From Monodelphis domestica (lineage: Eukaryota > Chordata > Mammalia > Didelphimorphia > Didelphidae), in assembly GCF_027887165.1 (NCBI RefSeq), contig NC_077227.1, forward strand, positions 85,024,102 to 85,088,101: 64,000 nt of DNA, given 5' to 3'. A model generated the notes under the pieces. The model did not search any database. It was not told the DNA's origin and saw nothing but the letters and a program-made list of their open reading frames with translations. Of this stretch, positions 46,000 to 56,377 are shown piece by piece (positions within the stretch are counted from its first letter, which is position 1; each line of letters begins with the position of its first letter). The position numbers were made by a program, and so were the translations under genes.

Positions 46000-47000
46000 A
46001 GTTGTCCAGTTCAATTTATACTGTAGAAAGACCCTCAGTATAGAGAACTCCTCTATAATTTATCTGATGTGCCCATCCAGCTTTTGGCTCTGCCTGACTT
46101 CTATGTGATCTTGGACAAGTCCATGCATCTCCCTGAGCTCCAGTTTCTTCTTGGAGACAAGAGGATTTGCAGTATGCACCTCACAGGACTGCCTCCACAA
46201 AAAGTGTTTTGGAAGGCTTACAGTGGAATAAAAATGTGAGGTGAGAGTGATGATGGTTGATCATTGCTAACTTTGAACCTAGTTCATTCTATTTTTTTGG
46301 ACAGCTTTATTTGTTAAGCATCCCCTCCCCCCTTTTTCAAGACAAAAATCTGACTCTACTTCTCTCCATTGCTCCTTGTTCTGGTCTCTGTGATCAAGTA
46401 GAATAATATTAATCCTTCTTCCACATGACAACCTTGCAAATACTTGAACACAGATGTCATGTTTTTCCTCTATCCTTTTTTCTCTAGAATAAGCATTCTC
46501 TGATTCTGCTCCAGATCTCTGTAGTCCCTTTTAGTATCCTTGTTTTGTTCCACTTGATGTATTCTGCCATGTCATTGTCTTTACTAAAATATGATGGTTA
46601 GAACTTAACGTAAAAGCACCAGATATGGTCTGATGAAGGCAAAACAGAGTGGGAATGCAAAAGACTTTGTTTTGGATACCATTCATTCCTTTCTTACTAC
46701 AGCTGAAGGTTACCAAAAGGATCCATTAGACTTAATGCTCACTGAGGCCAAGAACCATATCTTTGTCCCTCTAATGAACCAGAATTTAGTAAATGTTTAT
46801 TGACTTCTGAAGCTGTTTTTTGTTTGTTATTGCTACCTTGTCATATTGTTGACTTAAATTGAGCTTTCAGCTCACAAAACTCCTAAAGCCTTTTCATGTG
46901 AATTGTTATCTAGCTAAGCCTCTCTTATTGTATGAGTGTGAGATTGAGATTTTAAACCCAAGTAGAGAACTTTACATTTTTCTGTATTCAATCTCATTTT
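46000..47000 (-). mobile_element. L3/CR1 LINE, left part (antisense)
   Basis: AATTGGAAAGGACCACAGAAG opens the usual antisense L3 order. A MIR is inserted at about 46085-46260. The order continues with ACTTGAACACAGATGTCATG, CCAGATATGGTCTGATGAAGG and GAACTTTACATTTTTCTGTAT. It stops near 47000 and resumes near 49355 after a 2.35 kb insertion. Confidence 0.75.
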
Positions 47001-47111
47001 ACATCCAGAACTCATTATTTCTCCTTGGACTACTGCAGTAGCCTTCCAGTAAATCTCTGCCTTAAGTTCTACATACTCCTTCTTTTACTTAGCCTTCAAT
47101 GTAATTTTCCT

Positions 47112-47302
47112 TTCTTTCTTTTTTAAACCCTTACCTTCTGTCTTAATATCAACTCTAAGGTGGAAGAGTGGCAAGGGCTTAGCAATCACGGTTAAATGAC
47201 TTACCCAAGATCATTCAACTAGGAATTGTTTGAGTCCAAATTTGAACCCAAGTCTTCCCAACTCCAGAACTGACACTTTATCTGTGCTACCAAGCTTCCC
47301 TG
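47112..47302 (-). mobile_element. Marsupial SINE, antisense, inside the L2
   Basis: TTTAAACCCTTACCTTCTGTC at left and AAATTTGAACCCAAGTCTTCC inside are reverse-complement SINE. It is flanked by GTAATTTTCCT (47101-47111) and GTAATTTTTCT (47303-47313), a target duplication with one mismatch. Confidence 0.8.
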
Positions 47303-47434
47303 GTAATTTTTCTAAATTGTAGCTCTGATCATATTAACCCCTACTCAGTGAGCTCTAATGGCTCCCTATTTCCTCCAGGATGAAATACAAATCCCCTCTG
47401 TTCGGCATTTATTTTTATAACCTAGCTGCTTCTT

Positions 47435-48965
47435 TTTTTTCCCATTAATTATTTTTATTTCATTAGATTTTTTTTACAATAATAAAAAAAATTGAGTTCC
47501 AAATTTTCTCCTTCTTTGAGAAGTCAAACAAGTTCATTGTCATTATACATGTGTGGTTAAGCAAATATCTCTATATTAGTCATGTTGCAAAAGAAAATGC
47601 AAATGAAGTAAAACAATAAAAATAAAGATAGTCGAAAGAAACATACTTTAATTCTCATTCAGAGCTCATCAGTTCTCTCTCTAGAGGTGGATAACATTTT
47701 CCATTAGGGATCCTTGGGAATTGTCTTGGATCATTGTCTTGATCAGAGTAGCTAAATATTTCACGATTACTCATCCTTACAATATTGCTGTTACTGTGAA
47801 CAATGTTCTTCTAGTTCTGCTTACTTTACTTTGCAAGAGTGTGTATGTCTTGCCAGCTTTTTATGAAACCATTGTGCTTGTCATTTCTTATAGAACAATA
47901 GTATTCCATCAGAATCATATACCATAACTTGTTTAGCCATTCCCCAATTGATGAGCATCCCCTCAATTTCCAATTCTTTGTCACTACAAAAAGAAATTCT
48001 ATATTTTTCTGTAAATAGTCCTCTTTCCTTTTCTTTGATCTCTTTGGGATATAAACTTAGTGGTGATATTTCTGGGTCAAAGAATATGCTCTTTGGCTTA
48101 TAGTTCCAAATTGTTCTTCAGAATGGTTGGACAAGTTTACAACTCCAACAACAGTGCATTCGTGTCCCGATTTTTCCACATCCCCACCAGCATATGTCAT
48201 TTTCCTTTTCTGTTATATTAGTCAACCTGACAGGTGTGAGGTAGTACCTCAGAGTTGTTTGAATTTACATTTCCCTAATTAATAGTGATTTAGAGCATTT
48301 TTATATGACTATTGACAGTTTTGATTTCTACTTCTGAAAATTGACTGTTCATATACTTTGACCACTTATCAAAATGGCTTGTATTTTGTAAACCTGGCTC
48401 TGTTCCCTATATATTTGAGAAATGAAACTTTTATCAGAGAAACTTGATGTAGACCGCCCCCCCCAATTTCTTGTTTTCTTTTTCATTTTAACTGCATTAA
48501 TTTTGTTGTGTAAAAGCTTTTACATTTCATATAATCAAAATTATCTAATTTACTTCTGGAAATCCTCTGTACCTTTTATTTAGTCACAAACTCTTCCCTT
48601 ATGCATAGATCTAACAGTTACATTTTCCCATGCTCAATTAATTTACTTATTATACCACCCTTTATGCTAAATCATTTAGCCTTTTGACCTTATCTTGGCA
48701 TATGGCATGAGATGTATTAGGTAATTGTATTAAAATATTAAAATAATTATATAAAATTAATATCTATGCCTAATTTCTACAAACTGTTTTCCAGTTTCCC
48801 CAGCAATTTTTGTCAAATGTTTAGTTCTTACCTCCCAAAGCTTAGATCTTTAAGTTTATTAAGCATTAGATTACTGTGATCATTTACTACTGTGTATTGT
48901 GTACCTAATCTATGCCACTGATCCACCAGTCTTATTTTTTAGCCAGTAGTAAATTGTGTTGATGA
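47435..48965 (-). mobile_element. L1 LINE 3' part, antisense, inside the L2
   Basis: It opens with a T run and TTGAGTTCCAAATTTTCTCC, then the reverse-complement 3' UTR and ORF2 end: CCATTCCCCAATTGATGAGC, CTTAGTGGTGATATTTCTGG, ACAACTCCAACAACAGTGC, GTGTGAGGTAGTACCTCAG. It is about 1.5 kb and 5'-truncated, ending in AGCCAGTAGTAAATTGTGTTG where L2 sequence resumes. Confidence 0.85.
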
Positions 48966-49354
48966 TTGGAATTTCCATTTCCTCAAATACAACATTCCCT
49001 CACTCATCTCTGAGCCTTTGCAGTGACTATCTCCCATGCCTGAAATGCCTTGTCTCCTCAATCTCTACTTATTTTCCTTGGACTCAGTCAGTGCTAGGTT
49101 CAAATAGAACCTCATCCAGGAGAACTCTCTTAGTCTCCACATACCCCGAAATCAGATTAATTACTTTTCTTTCTCAGTTCATCTCTTATTTACTCTGTAA
49201 AGTTTTTGTTTGTACCTGGTTATCTAAATGTTACCTCTCCATTAGTATGTAAGTTCCTTGAGGACAGGGACCATTTTTGCCTTTCTTTGAATGGTCTACA
49301 TTGTACCTGCCAGATGGAAAACATTTAATAATTGCTTTTAGGTTGACTGATAGA

Positions 49355-50050
49355 CTTATTAAATCTGGTCTATATTTCATGTCTATTGAGATCTTTTTGT
49401 GCACTATCTGTCATCCAACATGTTAGCTATCCCTCTCAGCTTTTTGTTTTGTGAAAAATTGATATGCCAAGTGTTGCTTCATCCATATCATTGATAAAAA
49501 TGTTGAACAGCACTCGGATGAGGATAGGTTTCTGTTAACACTCCATTAAACACATCCTTTCAGACTGATATTAACTCAACAATGACTACTTTGTGGGGTT
49601 GGTTATTCAATTAATCCAGAATCCACCTCACTGGACTATGCTGTAACCTACAATTCTCTATGTTGTCTACAAGATTATCTTGAGAAACTTTGTCAAGTGT
49701 TTTGCTGAAATCTAGGTGTTATGTCTATAGTATTCTTCTGACATACTAATCTAGTAACCTCATTAAGAAGGAAATGAGACATGACTTTTTCTTGATAAAA
49801 CCATGCTGATTCTTAGAGATTTCCAAAAGCTTACAAACTATCCCTTCAATAATCTGTTTTCTCTTATTGCCAGGAATCAATGTCAAGCTTCTCAATTAAT
49901 AGTTTGTAGACTATACCTTCTTCCATTTTGATGAAAAGCAGGGCAGGATTTTCCTGTCTCCATTACTGAGGCAACTTTCTGGTCCTCCATATTTCTAGAT
50001 CACTGTTAGTAGCTTAATAGTTATACTTGCCAGATTTTGTAAGAGATTAT
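49355..50050 (-). mobile_element. L3/CR1 LINE, right part (antisense)
   Basis: Continues the element interrupted at 47000: TGTCTATTGAGATCTTTTTGT, CATATCATTGATAAAAATG, TTGAACAGCACTCGGATGAGG, ATTAATCCAGAATCCACCTC and GTCAAGTGTTTTGCTGAAATC appear in the standard order. Confidence 0.75.
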
Positions 50051-50089
50051 CCTTGTTTGGGCCTGGAAACTTAAATCATGGAAAACACT

Positions 50090-50265
50090 AAGGTTCTTCT
50101 TGTTCTTGTTCTTTCTACTTTCCTTGTTCTTGCTGTTCTTCTTTCCTTTCTCCTTTTCTTTCCTCTTTTCTTTCCTAATCTTTTCCCCTATCCTTCTCCT
50201 CCTATTTCTCCTTTTCCTTTTCTTTCTCCTTTTTCCTTTCCTCTCTTTCTTCCCTCTCCTCTTTT
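50090..50265. repeat. Polypyrimidine tract (purine-rich on minus strand)
   Basis: About 175 bp almost wholly C and T, built of TTCTTG and CTTTTCTTTCC variants. On the minus strand it is an A/G-rich tract directly following the 7SL-derived copy, so it is best read as that copy's expanded tail. Confidence 0.85.
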
Positions 50266-50410
50266 AGTGTGGACACCCAATTGACTTAATTGGCTTAGCC
50301 TACTGCAAACCCTGAACTCAAGCCATCCACCAGCCTCAGTCTCTCCTATGACATCTTCCAGGCTCAGCCTGTCTTAACAGTGATTATAGATATGCCTCAT
50401 CATGCTTGGC
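50265..50410 (-). mobile_element. 7SL RNA-derived retrocopy with A/G-rich tail
   Basis: On the minus strand: GCCAAGCATGATGAGGCATA, ACTGAGGCTGGTGGATGGC, TTGAGTTCAGG, then GGGTGTCCACACTAA before the purine-rich tail. Human 7SL, from memory, reads GAGGCTGGAGGATCGCTTGAGTCCAGG and GGGTGTCCGCACTAA. A gap or insertion lies in the first half. The copy is truncated within the Alu domain. Confidence 0.75.
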
Positions 50411-50763
50411 ATTAGCTTATATTTTGTATATCTACTCCATGTTCTATTTCGGTATGAAGATAATTATTTCTTCCTTAAATTCCTCTCTTAACCCATTATT
50501 ACTGACAGAAAGACTTGATTTGTAGTTGATGTGTATAAGATTGATTTCAAATATTTATTGAATAACTACTATGTCTTAAGTATTAACCTAGGTATTGTGA
50601 AAAATATAAAGATAAATAAGTCCTAGTCTTAGTCCTCAAGGAACTAGCAGGAGGGATTGAAGTTACTTTATTGAGACATGTAAATTGTGAGCTTTAAAAG
50701 ATTGAAGTATCTGTCTTGTTTTTCAATAAATTTCAATGTGATGTGACCTTTATTAAATGAATT

Positions 50764-50816
50764 GTCAACATCATCATCATTGTCATCATCATTGTCATCA
50801 TCATTATCATTGTTAT
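50764..50816. repeat. (ATC)n-type microsatellite
   Basis: CATCATCATCATTGTCATCATCATTGTCATCATCATTATC: imperfect ATC triplets. Confidence 0.9.
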
Positions 50817-51407
50817 AAAAGAAGTGGCCATTTTGGTTTCTGGTTGCAAATATTTGAGGGGTAATTTATCTATTCCATTTTTAAAAAACTGAGGTACAAT
50901 GTGATTTTTAATAATCTTCTTTTTTGCCTCAATAAGATTTGTAAGGAACTAAAGAAAATGATGATTTCTGGGTTAGATAAAGTATCCCATTATTATGATT
51001 TTTCATGTTATTTTAAATGCTATTTCTTTCCTGGGGGCATGAAAAATAACAGTTGCAGATGAAAAATGTCTGTTCTTATTGAACTAGTTAGTGTATCTTT
51101 TTATTTTAGTGGGTATTGATTTAGATAAAGACTTAAGTGACATGATTATTAAATTTGTAGATAACACAAAGCTAGGAGGGACAGCTAACATATTGGATAA
51201 AAGAGCTAGAATGAAAAATACCTTAAAGGGCAAGAATATTTGCTAAATCAAATAAAATGAAACTTAATACTGACAAATATAAAACTTTATAAGCACTTGG
51301 GTTCAACAAATAAACCTCACAGGTAAATTATGGAAGAAGTGCGGCTGAAAAAGATGTGGCAGTTAGTGTCTGGAAGTACAACATGAGTCCATAAAATAAT
51401 GTGACAT

Positions 51408-51592
51408 TCAAGAAGACTTATGTAGTCTATTTACTAGCTGTGTGACCCTGGATAAGTCACTTGCCTCAAGTTTCCTCATTTGTAAAATGAACTGGAGAAA
51501 GAAATGGCAAATCACTCCAGGATTTTAGCAACAAAATCTCAACATAGGGGTCACTTGAATTAGACTTGAGTGAAAAGACTGAACAGCAACAA
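51408..51592 (+). mobile_element. MAR/CORE-type SINE, partial
   Basis: CTAGCTGTGTGACCCTGG, GTTTCCTCATTTGTAAAATG, GGAGAAAGAAATGGCAAATC and GACTGAACAGCAACAAA: the 3' two thirds of the SINE. Confidence 0.8.
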
Positions 51593-52397
51593 AAAAATCT
51601 AGTGCCTAGGATTATATAGTTGATGGTATTATGGTAAGACCACTACCTTGTATTGTATTCCATTCTGGGTGTCATGTTTTAGGAAGAATTTTTATAAGCT
51701 AGAAGGAATCCAGAGATGGGTAACTGGAATGAAGGAAGGCCTTTAAATTATGCCATATGGAGATTAGTTGAAGGAAGTGTGAGTATTTACTCTGGAGAAA
51801 TGAAGAAATATGGACAGGAGACATATTCTACCTGTCTTGAAGTATTTGAAGAACTGTCATGAAAGAGAAATTAGTCTTATTTTGCTTGATACAGAGGAAG
51901 AATTAGGACTAATCAGTAGAAGATGCAATGAACTCCGAAATTCCATTATTCACTTTATTATAGTCTCTACTCTGATTCATTAAAATGGGCATTCTAAGTT
52001 TCTAGGCAATTTGATTATATATCTAATATTTTTTTTTTCTGAGATGGTCCAAAAACTACTGCTTACTTTATCACATCAATGATTCTTTTTGTTGTACTTT
52101 AGAATGGTGGATAGGTAAATCCAACTGCTTTTCCCCATGGAAATAGGTATCTCTGCTACTAGATACCTAGTTCCTTCAGAACAGACCCTCTGGGTAAGTC
52201 ATACCACTGTTGGCAGTAATTAGTGCTTTTCTTGCATTGGGACCTATCCAGAGGAATTCACACTTTGGGACACACATAGTTCCTTCCAGATCTGAAACTT
52301 CAGGAGGAATGTAGTGAGACAATGTGATCCTGGAGAAAGATTATTGGATTTGGAATAAACAGACCTGAGTTGAAATCCTTATTCTGATACTTATTAC

Positions 52398-53070
52398 TGT
52401 GGAAAGGAAACAAGACTGACAGTTGGTGGGGGAAGGGGCAACTGGGAGTGGCAGTTGGGTCTTGTGACTAGCACTTCCTTCCTGCTGGGAGTGGCAGTTG
52501 GGTCTAGTGACTAGCACTTCCAGCCTGCTGGGTAGGACTTCCTTCCTGGTGTTGGAGGAGGGAGGAGCTTGTTCAGCCCAGTCTGGAGTGGTGTGCCTCT
52601 TCTTGGTTCAGCCCAAAGATTCAGGCCCAATCACTTCTGAAAGTTAGAACTGTTCTTGTTTGCTTTCTGTCTACTGCTAAGATTCTGAAGTATACAAAAC
52701 TGGATTGATATAGAGGAGACGGAAGTGGGAAAACCCTCCACCAGCCTCTAGGGCCTGGCCCTATACTCTGAAGCTAAGGAAAAACTCCAGTTCCAACTGG
52801 ATTATTAAACTTTATGTTATTTGAATTTGCAGTCATATAAGTGGACTATCTTTTCTGGTCATAGAGGGAGCGGAACATCAGTTCAGTCATTCAACGACAA
52901 ACAGACCTTATTGGACCCCTGCTGCTTCCTCTCAGCAGGGGGCATCTCTCTCCTTTGCTTCACAAGCAATATTCCCTTTCTCCCCTTAAACTCCTCCATA
53001 TCCTACTACAAACCTCCCTTTATCTCCTGGTTTTTCATATCCTCCCCATCCTTTCCCAATAAATATTACA
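52398..53070 (+). mobile_element. Solo LTR fossil (ERV1-like, 673 bp)
   Basis: Starts TGTGGAAAGG and ends AATATTACA, so TG...CA. It is flanked by the 4-bp repeat TTAC (52394-52397 and 53071-53074) within a MIR. AATAAA lies at 53059 near the 3' end and another ATTAAA at 52804. The U3 part holds a tandem 43-bp repeat, listed separately. No internal retroviral part. Confidence 0.8.
52442..52548. repeat. 43-bp tandem repeat within LTR U3
   Basis: Units at 52442-52484 and 52485-52527 both start CTGGGAGTGGCAGTTGGG and differ at three bases. A shortened third unit starts at 52528. Tandem U3 repeats are common in gammaretrovirus-type LTRs, where they hold enhancers. Confidence 0.9.
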
Positions 53071-54254
53071 TTACCCATGTGATTCTGGATGAGCCATTGC
53101 ACTTATGTTATTCTGAATCTTTTTTTTTAATCTAACAATTAGGGGATTAAATTATATATTTTATAAGGTCTTTTTCAACTCTAAATCTATGAACCTGGTC
53201 TTGGGAATGACTATTCATCTCTTTTTTTGCTGAATAATTAATTCCCCTCTAGAATACCTGCTGCCATTTGGGCATAGTGGAAAATAAGAATTATAGAAAT
53301 TTAGGGATAGAAAATTCTGAAGGTCTGATCTCAGGGGTCATTTGTTCTAACTTATTTATTTTATAGGTAATGAAGCCGAGGCCTAGAGTGGTAGATTTAA
53401 TTTAAATGACTTAAAACATCCAAAGTCATACAAAGTTAGAATCAGAACTAGAACTCTGATCTCAGAGTTATACCTATTTTGTTATACTATATTATATATC
53501 TCTTAGTTTGAGTAGTATTTAAATAATAACTTATTGACCTAGTTCACTCTTTGTTTATTGTCTGTTTTGGAGAAAGAATGAGCCCTATCTTAAGTTTTTA
53601 TGATCCTCCGTCCTTATTTTTATGATCCTCCTAAAATGGTATTATAATTGGTATAAACACATGGCATAAGCAGTCATGTTTTATTTTCAAATTTCTAATT
53701 GGCCACATCCTGATGACCATGATCCTTTAATAATATGTTACAAACATACTCTAGTGTTATAGCTATTTTACCAGTGACCATGCATCCACAAAGTTATTGA
53801 TTCTAGTAGCTTATCATTTTCCACCATGACTTTCTCAGATCCACCTAGCCTTGACATCCAAATGGGCTCTTTTATGTATTTAAGCTTTGATGGGTTTCCA
53901 TTAACTTTCTTCTTATCACTGGTAGTTTCTGCCTCTGTGCCCCACTCCTTTTTAGTGTGATGGTCAGAAAATGAATTTAGGTCATTGGCTTAAAATACAA
54001 TTATGTATGCTATCCTACCACCCAAGTCTGTGAAATATTCTGACCTAGTCATCTAGAATGCCTGGTCATAAGGATGGGTAGTCCTGAATGATGTTCTAAA
54101 TAGCTGCTATTTCTAAGCTCTCTGAATATTTTAAAGCTTAAATTAAAAAAAACAAAACTGAGATTCCTATGCAAAATTCTCCCTCTGGTAAAAGAATGGA
54201 ATTTTATTTTGGAATTACAGATAGATTAATGTGATAAAAATCATAGATAACTGA

Positions 54255-54440
54255 CAATTTATGCAATGCTTTAATGTTTGAAAATTACTTCACATATATC
54301 ATCTCATTTGCGTCATACAATAACTTTGCTAGGTAGAAACTCTGGGTATTTTACTGATGAGGAAACTAAGTCAGAGAAGCAAAGTGACTTGATCATGGTT
54401 ACTCCCTTTCTAAGTGTCATATTCAAACTTTGAATTAATG
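54255..54440 (-). mobile_element. MIR-like fossil, antisense
   Basis: CAATAACTTTGCTAGGTAGAA and GATGAGGAAACTAAGTCAGAG in reverse MIR order. Confidence 0.55.
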
Positions 54441-56143
54441 TCTTCCTAAATTTAAGTTTAGAAGAACAGTAGACAAGGAAGTAAGGGACTGGAGTTCAGA
54501 TCCTATCTTGAGAGGCAATGATATAAGGAAAGAAAAAGGGTAATTTAAAGGTTAGAAGTAGGGAGGCAGAGCCAAAATGGTGGGATAGAAGCAGGTAGAG
54601 CTTGAACTACCATGAGTATCCTCTCCAAACAACCTTAAAATAATTCCTCAAAACAAATACTGGAATGAAAGAAACAACAAGGAGATAGAGAGAAGCAATT
54701 TTCATGCAGAGAACAACTTGAAAGATAGGCAGAGAGGTTCTGGTTCACTGGGGTGAGAGAGAAACACAGCCCACAGGAAGCTACACTAAAGAGCGCTGGG
54801 GAAGCCAACAGCAAGCCCTGCACCCCCGCCCTACATCTACTGCTCCAAGTTCTGAACCTGGACCCAAGCCAACTTTTAGACCCTGAGATTCTGCCAAAGC
54901 CAGTAGCAGTACAATCCCACACATATCCTGTAAAGTTCCAAGCCCCAGCCCAAGGCTTCAGCAAAGTCCCAGCATGAGGCCATTCATGTAGCACATCTGG
55001 TCTATGTAAGGCCAGAATGAGGCCCCATGTCCTACCCCATATTGGTAAATCTATGGCATTCATACCAGAGGGGGGTACTCCCCTCTCCCTCTCTACCATG
55101 GCTGAGGACATTTATCACATGACCTGTCCCTCTGCCCAGCAGCCCAATGGGAGTACTTCCTCCCTCCCTCGTCTGGATTAAGGGGGTATCTCACATATGA
55201 TGTGAGGGTTGCAGTTTGGGTACTCAGTCTCTAAAAGGTTTGCCATCATTTCCCTAGAGCAAGACAGTCCCCAGTACTTTGGTCTATGTGAATTCAGACC
55301 AAGCTATCCCTTACCAAAGCTCAAGGGGAAATTATAGGTCCCAGGACATGACAGTAAACTTGGTGCCTGACCTGATATGGTCCAATGTGAGAACAAAAGC
55401 CTGGATCAAGTCTGAGGCTAGGGTCAAGCTCAAGCTGAGGCTTTGAGCTCTAGCAAATTGGGGCTCAGTGCTCTGAACTCTGTAAAACATCAGCAGTCTC
55501 AGGGAGTAACTGAATCGTCAGTGCAAGTGTCTCTCAGAGCTTCCAATACACAAACAATCATATTACTCTGGAAGAACTAAAACTTTCAGAAACCCAGAAA
55601 TAGAGCTAAGGGTATTATTAAGGAAGGGCTGAAATTTAAGAAAGTGTCCTTTCTACCCTGAGAACAGAGCCCACCTTTAAGATAAAAGTGAAAGTCTGGG
55701 AAAATAATTAAATGTAAAAAACCAGAACAACTAACCACAGAAAATTTTCTTGGAGACAAAGAAGAGCACAGCATAGACACAGAAGGGAACAGTGAAAGCA
55801 AAGCAAACACATGCAAAACTTCAAAGAAAAACATATATTGATCTCAGGTTTTGGAAGAACTCAGAAAGAATTTCAAAATTCAATTAAGAGAGGTAGAGGA
55901 AAAATGGGTAAGAAGGAAATAACAGCAGAATTGACTAAATGAGAAAGGAGATTAAAAAAACTCATGGAAGAAAATCATTAAGAAGAACTGGGGCAACTAG
56001 AAGCCAATGACTTCACAAGATGTCAAGAAACAATAAAACAAAATCAAAAGAATGAAAAAACAAAAGAAAACATGAAATATCTCATTATAAAACAACTGAC
56101 CTGGGAAAAGATGCAAGAGAGGCTATTTAAGAATTATTGAAAT

Positions 56144-56318
56144 TGAGAGCCAGGCCTAGAGACGGGAAGTCCTAGGTTCAAATCTGGCTTCAGACACTTC
56201 CCAGCTGTGTGACCCTGGGCAAGTCACTTGACCCCCATTGCCTAGCCCTTACCACTCTTCTGCCTTGGAGCCAATACATAGTATTGACTCCAAGACGGAA
56301 GGTAAGGGTTTAAAAAAA
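56144..56318 (+). mobile_element. Marsupial SINE1, 5'-truncated, inserted in L1 with perfect target duplication
   Basis: Starts TGAGAGCCAGGCCTAGAGAC and ends GACGGAAGGTAAGGG plus an A tail. The flanks AAGAATTATTGAAAT at 56129-56143 and 56319-56333 are identical 15-mers (13 are certain, as two A may belong to the tail). The left junction TTT/AAGAA fits the L1 endonuclease target. The SINE is young relative to the L1. Confidence 0.95.
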
Positions 56319-56349
56319 AAGAATTATTGAAATACCTGAAGGCCAGGAC

Positions 56350-56377
56350 TAAAAACAAACAAACAAACAAACAAACC
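56350..56377. repeat. (AAAC)n microsatellite
   Basis: Six to seven AAAC units within the L1 ORF1 remnant, downstream of the SINE. Confidence 0.85.

Larger units (their letters stand above)
47000..49350 (+). mobile_element. L2 LINE inserted in the L3, itself split twice
   Basis: L2 blocks on the plus strand run CTTGGACTACTGCAGTAGCC (47024), GGATGAAATACAAATCCCC (47379), then after an L1 insert CATGCCTGAAATGCCTTGTC (49037), GTAAGTTCCTTGAGGACAGG (49250) and ATTTAATAATTGCTTTTAGG (49323). The order is correct, so the SINE and L1 lie within it. Confidence 0.75.
52330..53165 (+). mobile_element. MIR SINE split by a solo LTR
   Basis: The left part (GGATTTGGAATAAACAGACC to CTGATACTTATTAC) and the right part (CCATGTGATTCTGGATGAGCC onward to AAGGTCTTTTTCAACTC) join into one MIR across the LTR at 52398-53070. 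Confidence 0.7.

Noticed and set aside
50764-50816. Regularly spaced short repeats resembling a CRISPR array
   Set aside because: It is a simple ATC-type microsatellite with no spacers, and the window is vertebrate.
54635-55111. Minus-strand ORF of 158 codons
   Set aside because: It lies antisense within the 5' UTR of the L1; no homology or splice support.
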